Positions 17,858 through 27,678 of a DNA stretch of 64,000 nucleotides are shown here, piece after piece. The translations under genes were made by a program, and so were the position numbers. This DNA comes from Marinomonas ushuaiensis DSM 15871 (GTDB lineage Bacteria > Pseudomonadota > Gammaproteobacteria > Pseudomonadales > Marinomonadaceae), in contig NZ_JAMB01000007.1 in the NCBI RefSeq assembly GCF_000521805.1, positions 124,001-188,000 on the forward strand, in the 5' to 3' direction. A model generated the notes under the pieces. That model had not been told where the DNA came from. It searched no databases and saw nothing but the letters and a program-made list of their open reading frames with translations. Every line of letters starts with the position of its first letter. The first letter of the stretch is position 1.

Positions 17858-20551
17858 TTAATCCATCGCTTTAGAGAAACGGTCTATGTTCTCTTTCAAA
17901 AGGTTGCAGATAGTCGCCATGCGTTCGTTATCAGTGATTAAGTCACCGTTTTCTTCGGTAATATAAAAGGTATCTTCTACACGTTCACCTAGTGTTGCAA
18001 TTTTGGCTTTATGCAGCATGATGCTGTTATTCATAAAGAATTGGCCTACTAGGGCAAGCAACCCGGGTCTGTCTGGTGCTGTAATTTCAAGAGCGGACCA
18101 GACTTCTTCTGGTTGGCTAACAAAATGCGCCGTAGCAGGAGAGTTAAATATTTTTAATATCCGCGGTGTATGGCGTTGAACCACACTTTCATATAAAGAT
18201 GGTGTTTCTAATTGTTCCATTAGCGTATTGCGGATAAGGATGATGCGTTCTTTATCCAAATATAAATTAGTGTCATTGTCATTACTGTCCATAACGACAA
18301 AGCTGTCTAACGTATAATTGTCAGTCGTATGGCTTATTTTAGCGTCCAAAATGGTAAGGCCTAGCTGCTCAAATGTGGCTGCAGTAACTGCGAAAATGTG
18401 ACGGCTGTTTGGCGCGTAAATGAAAATTTTGCTGGCCCCAGAAAAGTTACGACCACCTAGCGGTGTGATTGCAATCAATGGCTTCTCGCTCGGGCGATGG
18501 CGTAAAATAGCTTCTGTATTCCAGGCTATTTCATCTCCGTTCGAACGAATGAAATACTCATCTTCGATGTTTGCCCAGATGTTTTCCGCTTCCGTTATAT
18601 CAAGGTCACGCTCAATCATAATTTCCAGTGCGCGTTGCTTGTGCTCGTCACTGATCATATCTGCATCAATAGGAGAGTCTAGACCGCGACGAAGAGCGCG
18701 TTTAGTTTCTAGATACAATTGGCGCATAAGAGAGGCGCGCCAGCTATTCCACATAGTTGGATTGGTTGCATTGATATCAGCAACTGTCAGAATAAATAAG
18801 TAATCTAAGTGCTCTTGGTCTTTGACGTAGCTTGCGAATTCCCAAATTACTTCAGGATCAGAGATGTCTTTTCGTTGGGCAGTGACTGACATGAATAAGT
18901 GGTTTCTGACTAGCCAAACCACAAGTTCAGTGTCTTGCTTTGATAACCCATGTCTTTCACAAAAAGCCTGGGCATCTACGCAACCTAATTCGGAATGGTC
19001 TCCGCCACGCCCTTTTGCAATATCGTGATACAGTCCAGCAATGTACACTAATTCGACTTTTTGAACATGACGTATGGCTTGGCTCGAAATAGGGAATTTT
19101 TGCTTATATTCAGGCAGCCATAGGCGACGCAAGTTTTCGACCACCTGTAGTGTGTGTGCATCCACTGTATAAATGTGAAACAAGTCATGCTGCATTTGGC
19201 CAATAATAGCGCCAAATTCAGGTAAATACCGACCAAGTAGTCCTAGGTGTTTCATTGATCTTAGTATGCTTGATAAGCGGTATCGGCTGGCGATAATATC
19301 GAGGAAAAGATCGGTGTTTTTCTTGTTGTTTCTAAAGTCATCATCAACAAGTTCTAGATTGTCTCTAAGTTGGCGCATGGTGTTAGCGCGAATGCCTTTT
19401 ATATTCTCGTGGGCGCCAAATAAAACATAAATTTCCAGCATGCTGGATGGTTCATCTTGGAATAATGTTGGCGAACGAGCTTCGATTTGACCATTGGCAA
19501 TTTGGAAATTTTTATTGATGATTTCGACGGAGTTAATGGCATCTTTGGTAATGAAAGATTCTTCGAAATGTTGCAAAAGTAGGTCGTTTAGCTGCTGGAT
19601 TGCAGCAACACTTTGGTAGTAACCTTGCATGAAGCGTTCGACGTTACGCTTTAGGTCATCGTCATCGAAGCCAAATAATTTTGCTAAAGTACGTTGATGA
19701 TCGAAAAGTAACCTATCTTCTTTGCGGCCTGCAACAGTGTGCAAGGCCCAACGGATTCGCCATAAGTTACTGACCGCACCTTTAAGTTGAATGTACTCGT
19801 CTTCTGATAGAAATTCTTTGTCGATTAAGGCGCTTAATCTATGGGTGTGTAAGTGACGTTTCGCAACCCAGTCAATAACTTGCATGTCTCTAAGTCCGCC
19901 GGGACATTCTTTGAGATTAGGTTCTAAGTTGTACGCTGTGTTTTGGTACTTGGCGTGACGTAGTTTTTGTTCTGCAATTTTGGCCTGATAAAAAGAGTGG
20001 CCGTCCCACATTTGAGAAATATCAACGTGTAGCTGTAGTGTGTTTAATAAATCTGATGGGCCGCTTAATGTTCTGGATTCAATTAGGTTAGTAATGACAG
20101 TGATGTCTTTTTTTGCCATTTCTGTGCATTGATCAATGGTTCGAACGCTGTGGCCAATATCTAAGTTAATGTCCCAAAGGAAGGTAATAAAAGCTTCGAG
20201 TTTTTCTTTAGGTGCTGATGTTTCGTTTTCGATTAAAATTAGGAGGTCGATGTCTGATTTTGGGTGCAGTTCACCTCGTCCATAACCGCCAACAGCAATA
20301 AGGCTGACGTGGCTTTCATCGTGTAGACCTTTTGCCATCCAGGCGGCTTGTAATACTTCATCGAAAAAGGAGGAAAGCCCTTTAACCAGTTTTTCTATTG
20401 GGTAAAGAGAATGAAATAAGTCGTTATAAACATTGGTTTTTTCTTCGATAATAGATTTGTAGCGTGTGATTGAGCAGCTAGGGGTCGCTAACTCTTGTTT
20501 TTCCTCTTGAGATAATAAAGGTGGAGCATCAGGAAAAGCAGGAAAATCCAT
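17858..20551 (-). CDS. glnD: PII uridylyltransferase / uridylyl-removing enzyme GlnD
   Basis: GlnD senses glutamine and adds or removes UMP on PII, setting nitrogen control. In 897 residues it has the nucleotidyltransferase motif VGGYGRGELHPKSDIDLLI (about 87-105), an HD phosphohydrolase domain (GLYHDIAKGRGGDHSELG, about 510-530) and two C-terminal ACT domains (about 715-800 and 830-897, the latter with TAPDRPGLLALVG). All expected motifs are intact. It follows map on the same strand after a 91-base gap and leads into dapC. Confidence 0.96.
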   Translation of the reverse strand: MDFPAFPDAPPLLSQEEKQELATPSCSITRYKSIIEEKTNVYNDLFHSLYPIEKLVKGLSSFFDEVLQAAWMAKGLHDESHVSLIAVGGYGRGELHPKSDIDLLILIENETSAPKEKLEAFITFLWDINLDIGHSVRTIDQCTEMAKKDITVITNLIESRTLSGPSDLLNTLQLHVDISQMWDGHSFYQAKIAEQKLRHAKYQNTAYNLEPNLKECPGGLRDMQVIDWVAKRHLHTHRLSALIDKEFLSEDEYIQLKGAVSNLWRIRWALHTVAGRKEDRLLFDHQRTLAKLFGFDDDDLKRNVERFMQGYYQSVAAIQQLNDLLLQHFEESFITKDAINSVEIINKNFQIANGQIEARSPTLFQDEPSSMLEIYVLFGAHENIKGIRANTMRQLRDNLELVDDDFRNNKKNTDLFLDIIASRYRLSSILRSMKHLGLLGRYLPEFGAIIGQMQHDLFHIYTVDAHTLQVVENLRRLWLPEYKQKFPISSQAIRHVQKVELVYIAGLYHDIAKGRGGDHSELGCVDAQAFCERHGLSKQDTELVVWLVRNHLFMSVTAQRKDISDPEVIWEFASYVKDQEHLDYLFILTVADINATNPTMWNSWRASLMRQLYLETKRALRRGLDSPIDADMISDEHKQRALEIMIERDLDITEAENIWANIEDEYFIRSNGDEIAWNTEAILRHRPSEKPLIAITPLGGRNFSGASKIFIYAPNSRHIFAVTAATFEQLGLTILDAKISHTTDNYTLDSFVVMDSNDNDTNLYLDKERIILIRNTLMEQLETPSLYESVVQRHTPRILKIFNSPATAHFVSQPEEVWSALEITAPDRPGLLALVGQFFMNNSIMLHKAKIATLGERVEDTFYITEENGDLITDNERMATICNLLKENIDRFSKAMD

Positions 20552-20634
20552 ATAGGTGCCTCAAAGAATCTTAAGTGGATGACGTTAGTGTTATCGAGTT
20601 AATTTCATTCATTTTTTGCAGGCTAAGAAGATAT

Positions 20635-20654
20635 CGCTTCTCTTATGAGAAGCG
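20635..20654. repeat. Hairpin at the map stop codon
   Basis: CGCTTCTC (20635-20642) and GAGAAGCG (20647-20654) flank a four-base loop that contains the map stop codon on the minus strand. There is no T-run, so it is more likely an RNA-stabilising or pausing hairpin than a terminator. Confidence 0.4.
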
Positions 20655-21500
20655 AGTTTCTTCAGGGCGGCGCGTTAATACTTCAACACCATCAGTGGTA
20701 ACAAGTAGGGTGTGTTCGTATTGTGCTGATAGCCGACCATCTTTCGTTTTTGCAATCCAGTTATCAAGGCCTAAGTGTTTCACTTGTTTTTTGCCAGCAT
20801 TGATCATGGGTTCTATTGTCAATGTCATGCCTTCTTCTAACACAACACCTGTGCCAGCTTTGCCATAATGGGCTACTTGAGGTTCGCCATGGAAGGTTGT
20901 GCCTACGCCATGACCACAATATTCTTCAACCACTGAGTAATGGTGTTTATGAGCGTGAGCCGAAATGACGGCACCTATGTCCCCTAGACGTGCGCCCGGT
21001 TTGACTAAGTCGATTGCCAAATAAAGGCATTCTTGAGTGACTTTTGCCAAGCGTTCAGCATGAGGTGCTGCTGGGCCGGAAAAGAACATTTTGCTTGTAT
21101 CGCCATAATAACCATCTTTGATGATAGTTATATCAATGTTGACAACATCGCCTTTCTTTAGTGCTTTATCATTTGGAATGCCGTGACAGATCACATCATT
21201 AACAGAGGTGCAGCATGATTTCGGAAAACCATGGTAATTTAGCGGTGCTGGAATAGCGCCTTGCACTTCAATAATGTAGTTGTGCGCAATAATATCGATT
21301 TGCTCTGTTGATACGCCAGGAATGACAAACTCCTCTAACATTAGCAATACATCGGCAGCAAGCTTTCCAGCGGTTCGCATACCTTCAATATCACTAATGT
21401 CTGTGAATCGAGTCGAGGCTGGGCGAGGTGTCCAGCTAGGAGTATCTACACGGCCGTTTTCAGTGAGTTCTTCAACTTTTTTTAGGGTTTCGTTGCTCAT
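20643..21500 (-). CDS. map: Methionine aminopeptidase, type I
   Basis: Map removes the initiator methionine from new proteins. The five metal ligands are in their usual segments: the two aspartates of VNIDITIIKDGYYGDTSK, the histidine of HGVGTTFHGEP, and the glutamates of MTLTIEPMIN and QYEHTLLVT. At 285 residues it has about 25 extra N-terminal residues (ending ASTRFTDISDIEG) compared with E. coli. It is divergent from rpsB across a 322-base region. Confidence 0.95.
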   Translation of the reverse strand: MSNETLKKVEELTENGRVDTPSWTPRPASTRFTDISDIEGMRTAGKLAADVLLMLEEFVIPGVSTEQIDIIAHNYIIEVQGAIPAPLNYHGFPKSCCTSVNDVICHGIPNDKALKKGDVVNIDITIIKDGYYGDTSKMFFSGPAAPHAERLAKVTQECLYLAIDLVKPGARLGDIGAVISAHAHKHHYSVVEEYCGHGVGTTFHGEPQVAHYGKAGTGVVLEEGMTLTIEPMINAGKKQVKHLGLDNWIAKTKDGRLSAQYEHTLLVTTDGVEVLTRRPEETRFS

Positions 21501-21822
21501 AAGTAATATGTCTTAAAGTCGTTTTTATCCAAGTTGGAAGTTATTCTACATGACTTGAGCGCCATAATCGCCTCTCTGGATGAAAAAAACGATCACTTGG
21601 TAACATGTAAAAATACCATTCAGGTCTTTTGGTTTTTGGTTGAATATGGTATAAAACGCCGGCTTATATAGGCTTATGCTTAAAATAAGTAAATTTTTAT
21701 AAACTAACGATCTTGCCGCAATAAAATAAGAGTGTCTGGGGTGTCATAGGTTGCCTTAAACCTTGTTTGACTGACGCTTTTAGCTGGTAAGCATAAATAA
21801 CCCAAATATAAAGGATAGTAAA
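21501..21822. other. Divergent intergenic region map / rpsB
   Basis: This 322-base gap holds the rpsB promoter (21627-21655) and about 160 bases of rpsB leader. The leader contains GGGGTGTCATAGG (21739-21751) and TTGCCTTAAACC that could fold, consistent with the known S2-binding leader of gammaproteobacterial rpsB. I see no further gene. A map promoter on the minus strand must also lie here but I could not pick it with confidence. Confidence 0.5.
21627..21655 (+). promoter_or_regulatory. Probable rpsB promoter with extended -10
   Basis: TATAAA at 21650-21655 is preceded by TG at 21647-21648 with one spacer base (extended -10). A weak -35 (TTTTGG, 21627-21632) sits 17 bases upstream, and a GC-rich discriminator (CGCCGGC) follows. 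An extended -10 and long leader are described for enteric rpsB. Confidence 0.6.
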
Positions 21823-22557
21823 ATGCCTACAGTTTCTATGCGCGACCTTCTACAGGTTGGTTCACACTTCGGTCACCAAACTCGTTACTGGAACCCAAAA
21901 ATGAAGCCTTTCATTTTTGGTGCTCGTAATAAGATTCATATCATTAACCTTGAGCACACTGTTCCTGCTCTTAACGAAGCTCTTGAGCTTGTTAAGAAAA
22001 TGGCTGAGAACAAAAACAAGGTTTTGTTTGTTGGTACTAAGCGTGCTGCATCTAAAACGATTAAAGAGCAAGCTGCTCGCTCTGGTATGCCATACGTAAA
22101 CCACCGTTGGTTAGGTGGTATGTTGACTAACTACAAAACGATTCGTGCTTCTATCAAGCGTCTTCGTGAACTTGAAGGTCAAGCATCTGATGGTACTTTC
22201 GAGAAGCTTACTAAGAAAGAAGCTTTGATGCGTACTCGTGAGCTTGAAAAACTTGAGCTTTCTATGGGTGGTATTAAAGACATGGGCGGCCTACCGGACG
22301 TTCTGTTTGTAGTTGACGTTGATCATGAACGTATTGCTATTAAAGAAGCAAACAAATTAGGTATTCCTGTTATCGGTATCGTTGATACAAACAGTAATCC
22401 AGATGGTGTTGATTACATCATCCCAGCTAATGACGATGCGATTCGTGCCGTTCAGTTGTATGTTGGTGCTTTTGCTGATGCTGTTCTAGAAGGTCGTTCT
22501 GCGACTGCTGGTACTGCTGATGAATTCGTTGAAGTAAGCAAAGCAACTGAAGCGTAA
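21823..22557 (+). CDS. rpsB: 30S ribosomal protein S2
   Basis: S2 joins the small subunit late and recruits S1. Its 244 residues start [20 protein letters not shown] and include [28 protein letters not shown] and [21 protein letters not shown], all family signatures. AAAGGA lies before the ATG. It leads the rpsB-tsf operon, and expression is likely limited by S2 binding to the leader, as known in E. coli. Confidence 0.98.
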   Translation: MPTVSMRDLLQVGSHFGHQTRYWNPKMKPFIFGARNKIHIINLEHTVPALNEALELVKKMAENKNKVLFVGTKRAASKTIKEQAARSGMPYVNHRWLGGMLTNYKTIRASIKRLRELEGQASDGTFEKLTKKEALMRTRELEKLELSMGGIKDMGGLPDVLFVVDVDHERIAIKEANKLGIPVIGIVDTNSNPDGVDYIIPANDDAIRAVQLYVGAFADAVLEGRSATAGTADEFVEVSKATEA

Positions 22558-22585
22558 GCAAACTTTCTAGTTTGTTCTGGTTTCT

Positions 22586-22612
22586 AAAGGGGGGTTTAAT
22601 ACCTCCTTTTTT
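22586..22612 (+). terminator. Attenuator-like terminator between rpsB and tsf
   Basis: AAAGGGGG (22586-22593) pairs with CCTCCTTT (22602-22609) with one G-U pair, followed by T to 22612. It would partly end transcription after rpsB and lower tsf relative to rpsB, as reported for E. coli. Confidence 0.65.
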
Positions 22613-22642
22613 AAATTTGAATTGGTATTAAGAGGATTTAAC

Positions 22643-23503
22643 ATGGCCGCAGTATCTGCAGCATTGGTAAAAGAGCTACGTGAGCGTACTGGCCTAGGCA
22701 TGATGGAGTGTAAGAAAGCACTTGTCGCTGCTAACGCTGACGTTGAAGTAGCAATCGAAGAATTACGTAAATCAAGTGGCATGAAGGCAGCTAAAAAAGC
22801 GGGCCGTACTGCAGCTGAAGGTACTATCATCATGCGTGTTGCTGATGATGCGTCTTACGGTGTTCTTGTAGAAGTAAACTCTGAAACTGACTTCGCTTCT
22901 CGTGATGAAGGTTTTATTTCTTTTGCGAATAAAGTAGCTGACGCTGTTTTTGCAACGAAAGAAACGGACATGGCTAAAGTGATCTCAGGCGATATGCTTG
23001 AAGCACGTGAAGCTCTTGTTCAAAAAATTGGTGAAAACATTACGCCTCGTCGCGCAGTTATCATCGAAGGCGGCTTGGTAGGTGGTTACCTTCACGGTAA
23101 TGGACAGATCGCTGTATTGACTCAATTGGAAGGTGGTTCTCCTGAACTGGCTAAAGATGTGTCTATGCATGTGGCGGCTGTTGCTCCTCGCGTTGTTCGC
23201 GGTGATGATATGCCTGCTGAAGTTCTTGCTAAAGAAGAAGAGATTGTTCGTGCGCAACCTGACATGGCGGGTAAACCTGCTGAAATCGTTGATAAAATGA
23301 TTGTTGGTCGTATGAAGAAGTTCTTGGCTGAAAATAGTTTGACTGAACAGCCTTTTGTTAAGAACCCAGAAATTAAAGTCGGCCAACTTGTAAAAGACGC
23401 TGGCGCTTCTGTTTCTTCGTTCATTCGCCTTGAAGTAGGTGAAGGTATTGAAGTTGCTGAAGTAGACTTTGCTGCGGAAGTAGCGGCTCAACTTAAAGGT
23501 TAA
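22643..23503 (+). CDS. tsf: Elongation factor Ts
   Basis: EF-Ts exchanges GDP for GTP on EF-Tu. The protein starts [17 protein letters not shown] and carries the two EF-Ts signatures, [16 protein letters not shown] and [15 protein letters not shown]. The ATG at 22643 (286 residues) is chosen because TAAGAGGA lies at 22629-22636; an in-frame TTG at 22622 adds residues foreign to the family. A terminator follows at 23531. Confidence 0.97.
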   Translation: MAAVSAALVKELRERTGLGMMECKKALVAANADVEVAIEELRKSSGMKAAKKAGRTAAEGTIIMRVADDASYGVLVEVNSETDFASRDEGFISFANKVADAVFATKETDMAKVISGDMLEAREALVQKIGENITPRRAVIIEGGLVGGYLHGNGQIAVLTQLEGGSPELAKDVSMHVAAVAPRVVRGDDMPAEVLAKEEEIVRAQPDMAGKPAEIVDKMIVGRMKKFLAENSLTEQPFVKNPEIKVGQLVKDAGASVSSFIRLEVGEGIEVAEVDFAAEVAAQLKG

Positions 23504-23530
23504 TCTTTAGTTGTGATGTCTTGCAAAAAT

Positions 23531-23560
23531 AAAGGGGCAGTTTAACTGCCCCTTTTTATG
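23531..23560 (+). terminator. Intrinsic terminator after tsf
   Basis: AAAGGGGCAG (23531-23540) and CTGCCCCTTT (23546-23555) form a perfect 10-bp stem with loop TTTAA, followed by T to 23557. It separates tsf from pyrH. Confidence 0.9.
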
Positions 23561-23633
23561 AAGGGTAGGAATGACTTAGGTCGATTGTATTGATCTCAGT
23601 TGTTAAAGAAATAAACCATTGCCGGAGGTTGGT

Positions 23634-24356
23634 ATGTCAAAAGAAAAGAGTCCTAAATATAAGCGGATTTTGCTTAAGCTGAGTGGCGAAGCCTTAATGG
23701 GTGAAGAGTCCTTTGGTATCGACCCGAAAGTATTGAATCGTATTGCTCTTGAAATCGGTCAATTACGTGGTATTGGTGTTGAAGTTGGTATTGTTATTGG
23801 TGGTGGTAATTTATTCCGTGGGCAAGCATTAAGCGAAGCTGGAATGGATCGCGTGACTGGTGATCATATGGGAATGCTAGCGACAGTAATGAACGCTTTG
23901 GCGATGCGTGATGCACTAGAACGTGCCAACATTGCTACTCGTGTTATGTCGGCGATCACGATGACGGGTATTGTTGAGCCTTATGACCGACGTCGTGCGA
24001 TGCGACTAATGAAAGAAGGTGATGTGCTTATCTTCTCTGCGGGTACGGGTAATCCGTTTTTTACAACTGACTCTGCTGCTTGTTTACGCGGTATTGAGAT
24101 TGATGCAGATGTTGTATTGAAAGCGACAAAAGTGGACGGCGTGTATTCGGCTGATCCAATGAAAGATTCTGATGCTATTAAATATGATACATTGGGCTAC
24201 GATGAAGTGCTCGAAAAACAATTAGGCGTCATGGACTTAACGGCAATTTGTTTGACTCGAGACCATGCTATGCCAATACGTGTATTTAATATGAATAAGC
24301 CCGGAGCCTTGATAAATATCATGGTTGGTGGCAGTGAAGGTACACTGATTAAGTGA
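23634..24356 (+). CDS. pyrH: UMP kinase
   Basis: PyrH phosphorylates UMP to UDP; it is a hexamer of the amino-acid-kinase fold. Visible are [15 protein letters not shown] at the N-terminus, [26 protein letters not shown] and [19 protein letters not shown]. The ATG at 23634 (240 residues) follows GGAGG at 23623-23627. The in-frame start five codons upstream lies before that site and is rejected. The frr gene follows after 7 bases. Confidence 0.97.
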   Translation: MSKEKSPKYKRILLKLSGEALMGEESFGIDPKVLNRIALEIGQLRGIGVEVGIVIGGGNLFRGQALSEAGMDRVTGDHMGMLATVMNALAMRDALERANIATRVMSAITMTGIVEPYDRRRAMRLMKEGDVLIFSAGTGNPFFTTDSAACLRGIEIDADVVLKATKVDGVYSADPMKDSDAIKYDTLGYDEVLEKQLGVMDLTAICLTRDHAMPIRVFNMNKPGALINIMVGGSEGTLIK

Positions 24357-24363
24357 GGAAATT

Positions 24364-24921
24364 ATGATTAACGAAATTCTTAAAGATGCAGAAGAGCGTA
24401 TGGGTAAAGCGGTTTCTTCTGTTGAATCTGCGTTTAAAAAGATTCGTACGGGCCGTGCGCACCCGAGTATTTTAGATTCTGTTAAAGTGAATTATTACGG
24501 ATCAGACACACCGCTAAGTCAAATTGCTAATATCACAGTTGAAGATGCTCGTACTTTGGGTGTTTCTCCTTGGGAAAATAACTTGGTTCCTGAGATTGAA
24601 AAAGCCATTATGAAATCTGATCTTGGTTTAAATCCTGCGACAAACGGCAATCTTATCCGTATCCCTATGCCTGCACTAACTGAGGAAACTCGTAAGAATT
24701 ACTTCAAGCAAGCGAAAAATGAAGCGGAAAATGGTCGTATTTCGATTCGTAACATTCGTCGTGATGCTAATGGCAGTCTAAAGGATCTAGTCAAAGAAAA
24801 AGAAATTTCTGAAGACGATGATCGTCGTGGACAAGATCAAGTACAAAAAATCACAGACAAGCATGTTGCCTTAGTGGAAGAGCGTTTGGCGGCAAAAGAA
24901 AAAGATTTGATGGAAATTTAA
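24364..24921 (+). CDS. frr: Ribosome recycling factor
   Basis: RRF splits post-termination ribosomes together with EF-G. Its 185 residues show the typical KIRTGRAHPSILDSV, ISPW-like VSPWENNLVPEIEKAI, and the long helix ending in DKHVALVEERLAAKEKDLMEI. It is coupled closely to pyrH and followed by a terminator before uppS. Confidence 0.97.
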   Translation: MINEILKDAEERMGKAVSSVESAFKKIRTGRAHPSILDSVKVNYYGSDTPLSQIANITVEDARTLGVSPWENNLVPEIEKAIMKSDLGLNPATNGNLIRIPMPALTEETRKNYFKQAKNEAENGRISIRNIRRDANGSLKDLVKEKEISEDDDRRGQDQVQKITDKHVALVEERLAAKEKDLMEI

Positions 24922-24928
24922 TGAGAAT

Positions 24929-24950
24929 GCGAGCTTCGGCTCGCTTTTTT
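24929..24950 (+). terminator. Intrinsic terminator after frr
   Basis: GCGAGC (24929-24934), loop TTCG and GCTCGC (24939-24944) followed by six T. This short tetraloop hairpin lies between frr and uppS. Confidence 0.85.
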
Positions 24951-24968
24951 ATTTACTAAGGTAAATCT

Positions 24969-25700
24969 ATGTCTCAATTGATTGACGCCGAGACGGAAAT
25001 GGCGGCTGGTCCTGCTCATATTGCTATCATTATGGATGGTAATAATCGCTGGGCGAAACAAAAACATCTACCTAGTCTTGCTGGTCATACTGCTGGTGCT
25101 TCTGCAGTGCGACGTACTGTCGAAATGGCCGCTAGATCTGGAGTGAAAGTTCTTACCTTGTTTGCTTTTTCTAGTGAGAATTGGAAACGACCTCAGTTGG
25201 AAGTTGATGGCTTAATGAAGCTGTTTATGCGTTCTCTTAAAAAAGAGTTGAAACGCTTAAACGAACATCAAATCCGGCTCAGGGTGATGGGTGATCTTTC
25301 TGCTTTTAGTGATAGTTTGCAAAAGCAAATTCAAAGTGTTCAAAATGCGACAAAAGACCATGACCAAATGACGCTTGTTATTGCTGCAAACTATGGCGGT
25401 CGTTGGGATATTGCTCATGCAGCTAAAAAAATAGCTGAGCGAGTATTGTTGGGCGAATTATCTCCGAATGATGTCAATGAGTCATCGTTAGGTGAGCACA
25501 TGCAGTTAGCTGACTTGCCTGCGCCGGATCTTTTGATTAGAACCTCTGGCGAAGAGCGGATTAGTAATTTTTTACTCTGGCAAACGGCTTATTCTGAATT
25601 TGTCTTTCTTCCGGTATTGTGGCCGGATTTTGATCAACAGCATTTTGATGAGGCCATTGAAACCTATCAAAGTCGTCAACGTCGCTATGGTGGTCGATAA
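24969..25700 (+). CDS. uppS: Undecaprenyl diphosphate synthase (cis-prenyltransferase)
   Basis: UppS adds eight isopentenyl units in cis to farnesyl diphosphate, giving C55 carrier lipid. Signatures are HIAIIMDGNNRWAKQ with the catalytic Asp, GHTAGASAVRR, LTLFAFSSENWKRP, and the C-terminal LLIRTSGEERISNFLLWQ with AYSEFVF. Its 243 residues fit. It is 2 bases from cdsA. Precursors come from the MEP enzymes dxr, ispD and ispF in this window, and UppP recycles the product. Confidence 0.97.
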   Translation: MSQLIDAETEMAAGPAHIAIIMDGNNRWAKQKHLPSLAGHTAGASAVRRTVEMAARSGVKVLTLFAFSSENWKRPQLEVDGLMKLFMRSLKKELKRLNEHQIRLRVMGDLSAFSDSLQKQIQSVQNATKDHDQMTLVIAANYGGRWDIAHAAKKIAERVLLGELSPNDVNESSLGEHMQLADLPAPDLLIRTSGEERISNFLLWQTAYSEFVFLPVLWPDFDQQHFDEAIETYQSRQRRYGGR

Positions 25701-25702
25701 CA

Positions 25703-26506
25703 ATGTTACTCCCTCGAATATTAAGTGCCATTGTGATGGCAGCATTATTTATTTGTGCTGTTTTTGTTTTGGAAGAATTTAGTTTTATTATCTCAATGGC
25801 TGGCGTTGTTTTGCTGGCTGGTTGGGAGTGGGCGCGTTTATCTGGTGTAAAGCATCAGTTAGGACGTGTTCTTTTCGCCATTGTAATTGGCTTTTTATGT
25901 TTGGTTACATTCAAATTCAATGTGCAAGAAGCGTCACTTTATATTGCGCCTTTTTTATGGATAACAGCTCTGTATTGGGTGGTACGTTATCCCGCTCTGT
26001 TGCAATGGCGTCATAATTTTAGTCGCCTTTTATTTGGTGCTTTGATATTGGTGACGACGTGGTCTGCTTTGGTTGTGTTAAGGCAGGCAGATGACTTTGT
26101 TGTGTGGGTGTTGCTTCTCATGGGGTTAATTTGGGGGGCGGATTCTGGCGCTTATTTTGCTGGCCGAGCATTTGGAAAGCGTAAGTTAGCTCGATTTGTT
26201 AGTCCTGGTAAGTCATGGGAAGGTGTTATTGGTGGTTTGCTTCTAACTCAGTTGGGTGTTGTTGTGTTTGCGTTTTTTAGTGACTTTTCGGCTTCTCAGT
26301 GGGTTGTGTTGGCTCTTATTGCATTGCTTACCTCCTCTGTCTCTGTGTTGGGAGATTTGACGGAAAGTTTATTTAAGCGACATGAATCCTTAAAAGATTC
26401 TAGTCGATTGATTCCGGGGCATGGTGGTGTCATGGATCGAGTTGACAGCCTGACTGCTGCGGCATCTATTTATGTATTGTCATTGACTTTGGCTGGATGG
26501 ATTTAA
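25703..26506 (+). CDS. cdsA: Phosphatidate cytidylyltransferase CdsA
   Basis: CdsA makes CDP-diacylglycerol from phosphatidate and CTP at the inner membrane. The protein has 267 residues with about seven to eight hydrophobic helices and the CDS signature near the C-terminus: SVLGDLTESLFKRHESLKDSS followed by PGHGGVMDRVDS. GADSGAYFAGRAFGKRKL and SPGKSWEGVIGG are further hallmarks. The stop overlaps the dxr ATG. Confidence 0.96.
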   Translation: MLLPRILSAIVMAALFICAVFVLEEFSFIISMAGVVLLAGWEWARLSGVKHQLGRVLFAIVIGFLCLVTFKFNVQEASLYIAPFLWITALYWVVRYPALLQWRHNFSRLLFGALILVTTWSALVVLRQADDFVVWVLLLMGLIWGADSGAYFAGRAFGKRKLARFVSPGKSWEGVIGGLLLTQLGVVVFAFFSDFSASQWVVLALIALLTSSVSVLGDLTESLFKRHESLKDSSRLIPGHGGVMDRVDSLTAAASIYVLSLTLAGWI

Positions 26507-27678
26507 TGCAAGGTATTTGCTTATTAGGTGCGACGGGCTCCATTGGTCAAAGCACCTTAGATATTATTGCTCAGCACCCAGATAAGTTTGTTCTGATTGG
26601 CGCGTCAGCCAATGAAAGTGTGGTTAAGATGGCCGATATTTGTCATCGTTTTAAACCTCAACGAGTTGTTATGGGGTCTGAAAAGGCTCGTGACCAATTG
26701 GCTCTTTTGTGCGTAGGGTTGCCTATTTCATTTGAGTGGGGAGATGATGCTTTAGATAGTATTGCTTCTGATTCAGCGGTTGATCAGGTGATGGCTGCGA
26801 TTATGGGGTTTGCGGGGCTTAAGCCGACATTGGCTGGGATTCGTGCAGGTAAGCGAACGTTGCTGGCCAATAAAGAGTCATTAGTTACAGCCGGTAAGTT
26901 ATTTATGGATGAAGTGGCGCGTCATAATGTTGTGCTTTTGCCTATCGATAGCGAACATAATGCGATTTATCAGAGTCTGCCTCAAACAATTCATGGCGCG
27001 CATAAGAAAGATATTTCAAAAATACTACTGACTGCTTCAGGTGGACCTTTTAGGAGTTGGTCTCTAGATGAAATGGTATCAGTAACGCCTGAGCAAGCTT
27101 GTAAACATCCAAATTGGTCTATGGGTCAAAAGATATCGATTGATTCTGCGTCTTTGATGAATAAGGGCTTAGAGCTTATTGAGGCCTGTTGGTTATTTGA
27201 TGTAACGCCAAATGACATTGAGGTTGTTGTACATCCTGAAAGCATTGTTCATTCTATGGTTTCTTATCGTGATGGTTCCGTTATTGCACAAATGGGGAAC
27301 CCAGATATGAAAATTCCCATTGCTTATGGGATGACTTGGCCTAACCGAATAGAAACTCAAGTGCCTCCGCTGAGTTTGGTTGATGTTGCTTGTTTGAATT
27401 TTGAGTCTCCTGATATTTCTCGTTTTCCGAATTTGCAATTAGCGGCTGATGCGTGGTTCATGGGTGGAACTGCAATGGCGGTTTTGAATGCGGTAAATGA
27501 GGTGGCTGTGGCGGCTTTTTTAAACCGAAAAATTGCCTTTCTTGATATTGCAAAAGTGAATGCTCAAGTTTTGAATTCTGCGAATATTGTTCCAGTAAAT
27601 ACGCTGGAAGATGTTTTTGAATCGGACTTGTATGCTCGTCGTTTAGCGGAAGATATAATTTCCCTTGGTGATTTTTAA
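26506..27678 (+). CDS. dxr: 1-deoxy-D-xylulose 5-phosphate reductoisomerase
   Basis: Dxr turns DXP into MEP with NADPH, the committed step of the MEP isoprenoid pathway. NADPH-binding LLGATGSIGQSTLDII lies at the N-terminus. Catalytic-metal segments PIDSEHNAIYQ and GLELIEACWLF are present, as is HPESIVHSMVSYRDGS. I place the start at ATG 26506 (390 residues), which overlaps the cdsA stop as TAATG and gives the family N-terminus. An in-frame ATG at 26497 would add three residues. The next gene rseP overlaps by one base. Confidence 0.96.
   Translation: MQGICLLGATGSIGQSTLDIIAQHPDKFVLIGASANESVVKMADICHRFKPQRVVMGSEKARDQLALLCVGLPISFEWGDDALDSIASDSAVDQVMAAIMGFAGLKPTLAGIRAGKRTLLANKESLVTAGKLFMDEVARHNVVLLPIDSEHNAIYQSLPQTIHGAHKKDISKILLTASGGPFRSWSLDEMVSVTPEQACKHPNWSMGQKISIDSASLMNKGLELIEACWLFDVTPNDIEVVVHPESIVHSMVSYRDGSVIAQMGNPDMKIPIAYGMTWPNRIETQVPPLSLVDVACLNFESPDISRFPNLQLAADAWFMGGTAMAVLNAVNEVAVAAFLNRKIAFLDIAKVNAQVLNSANIVPVNTLEDVFESDLYARRLAEDIISLGDF

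Noticed and set aside
22985..23491. A 168-codon minus-strand frame inside tsf.
   Set aside because: It is fully antisense to tsf with no family signature; tsf is certain.
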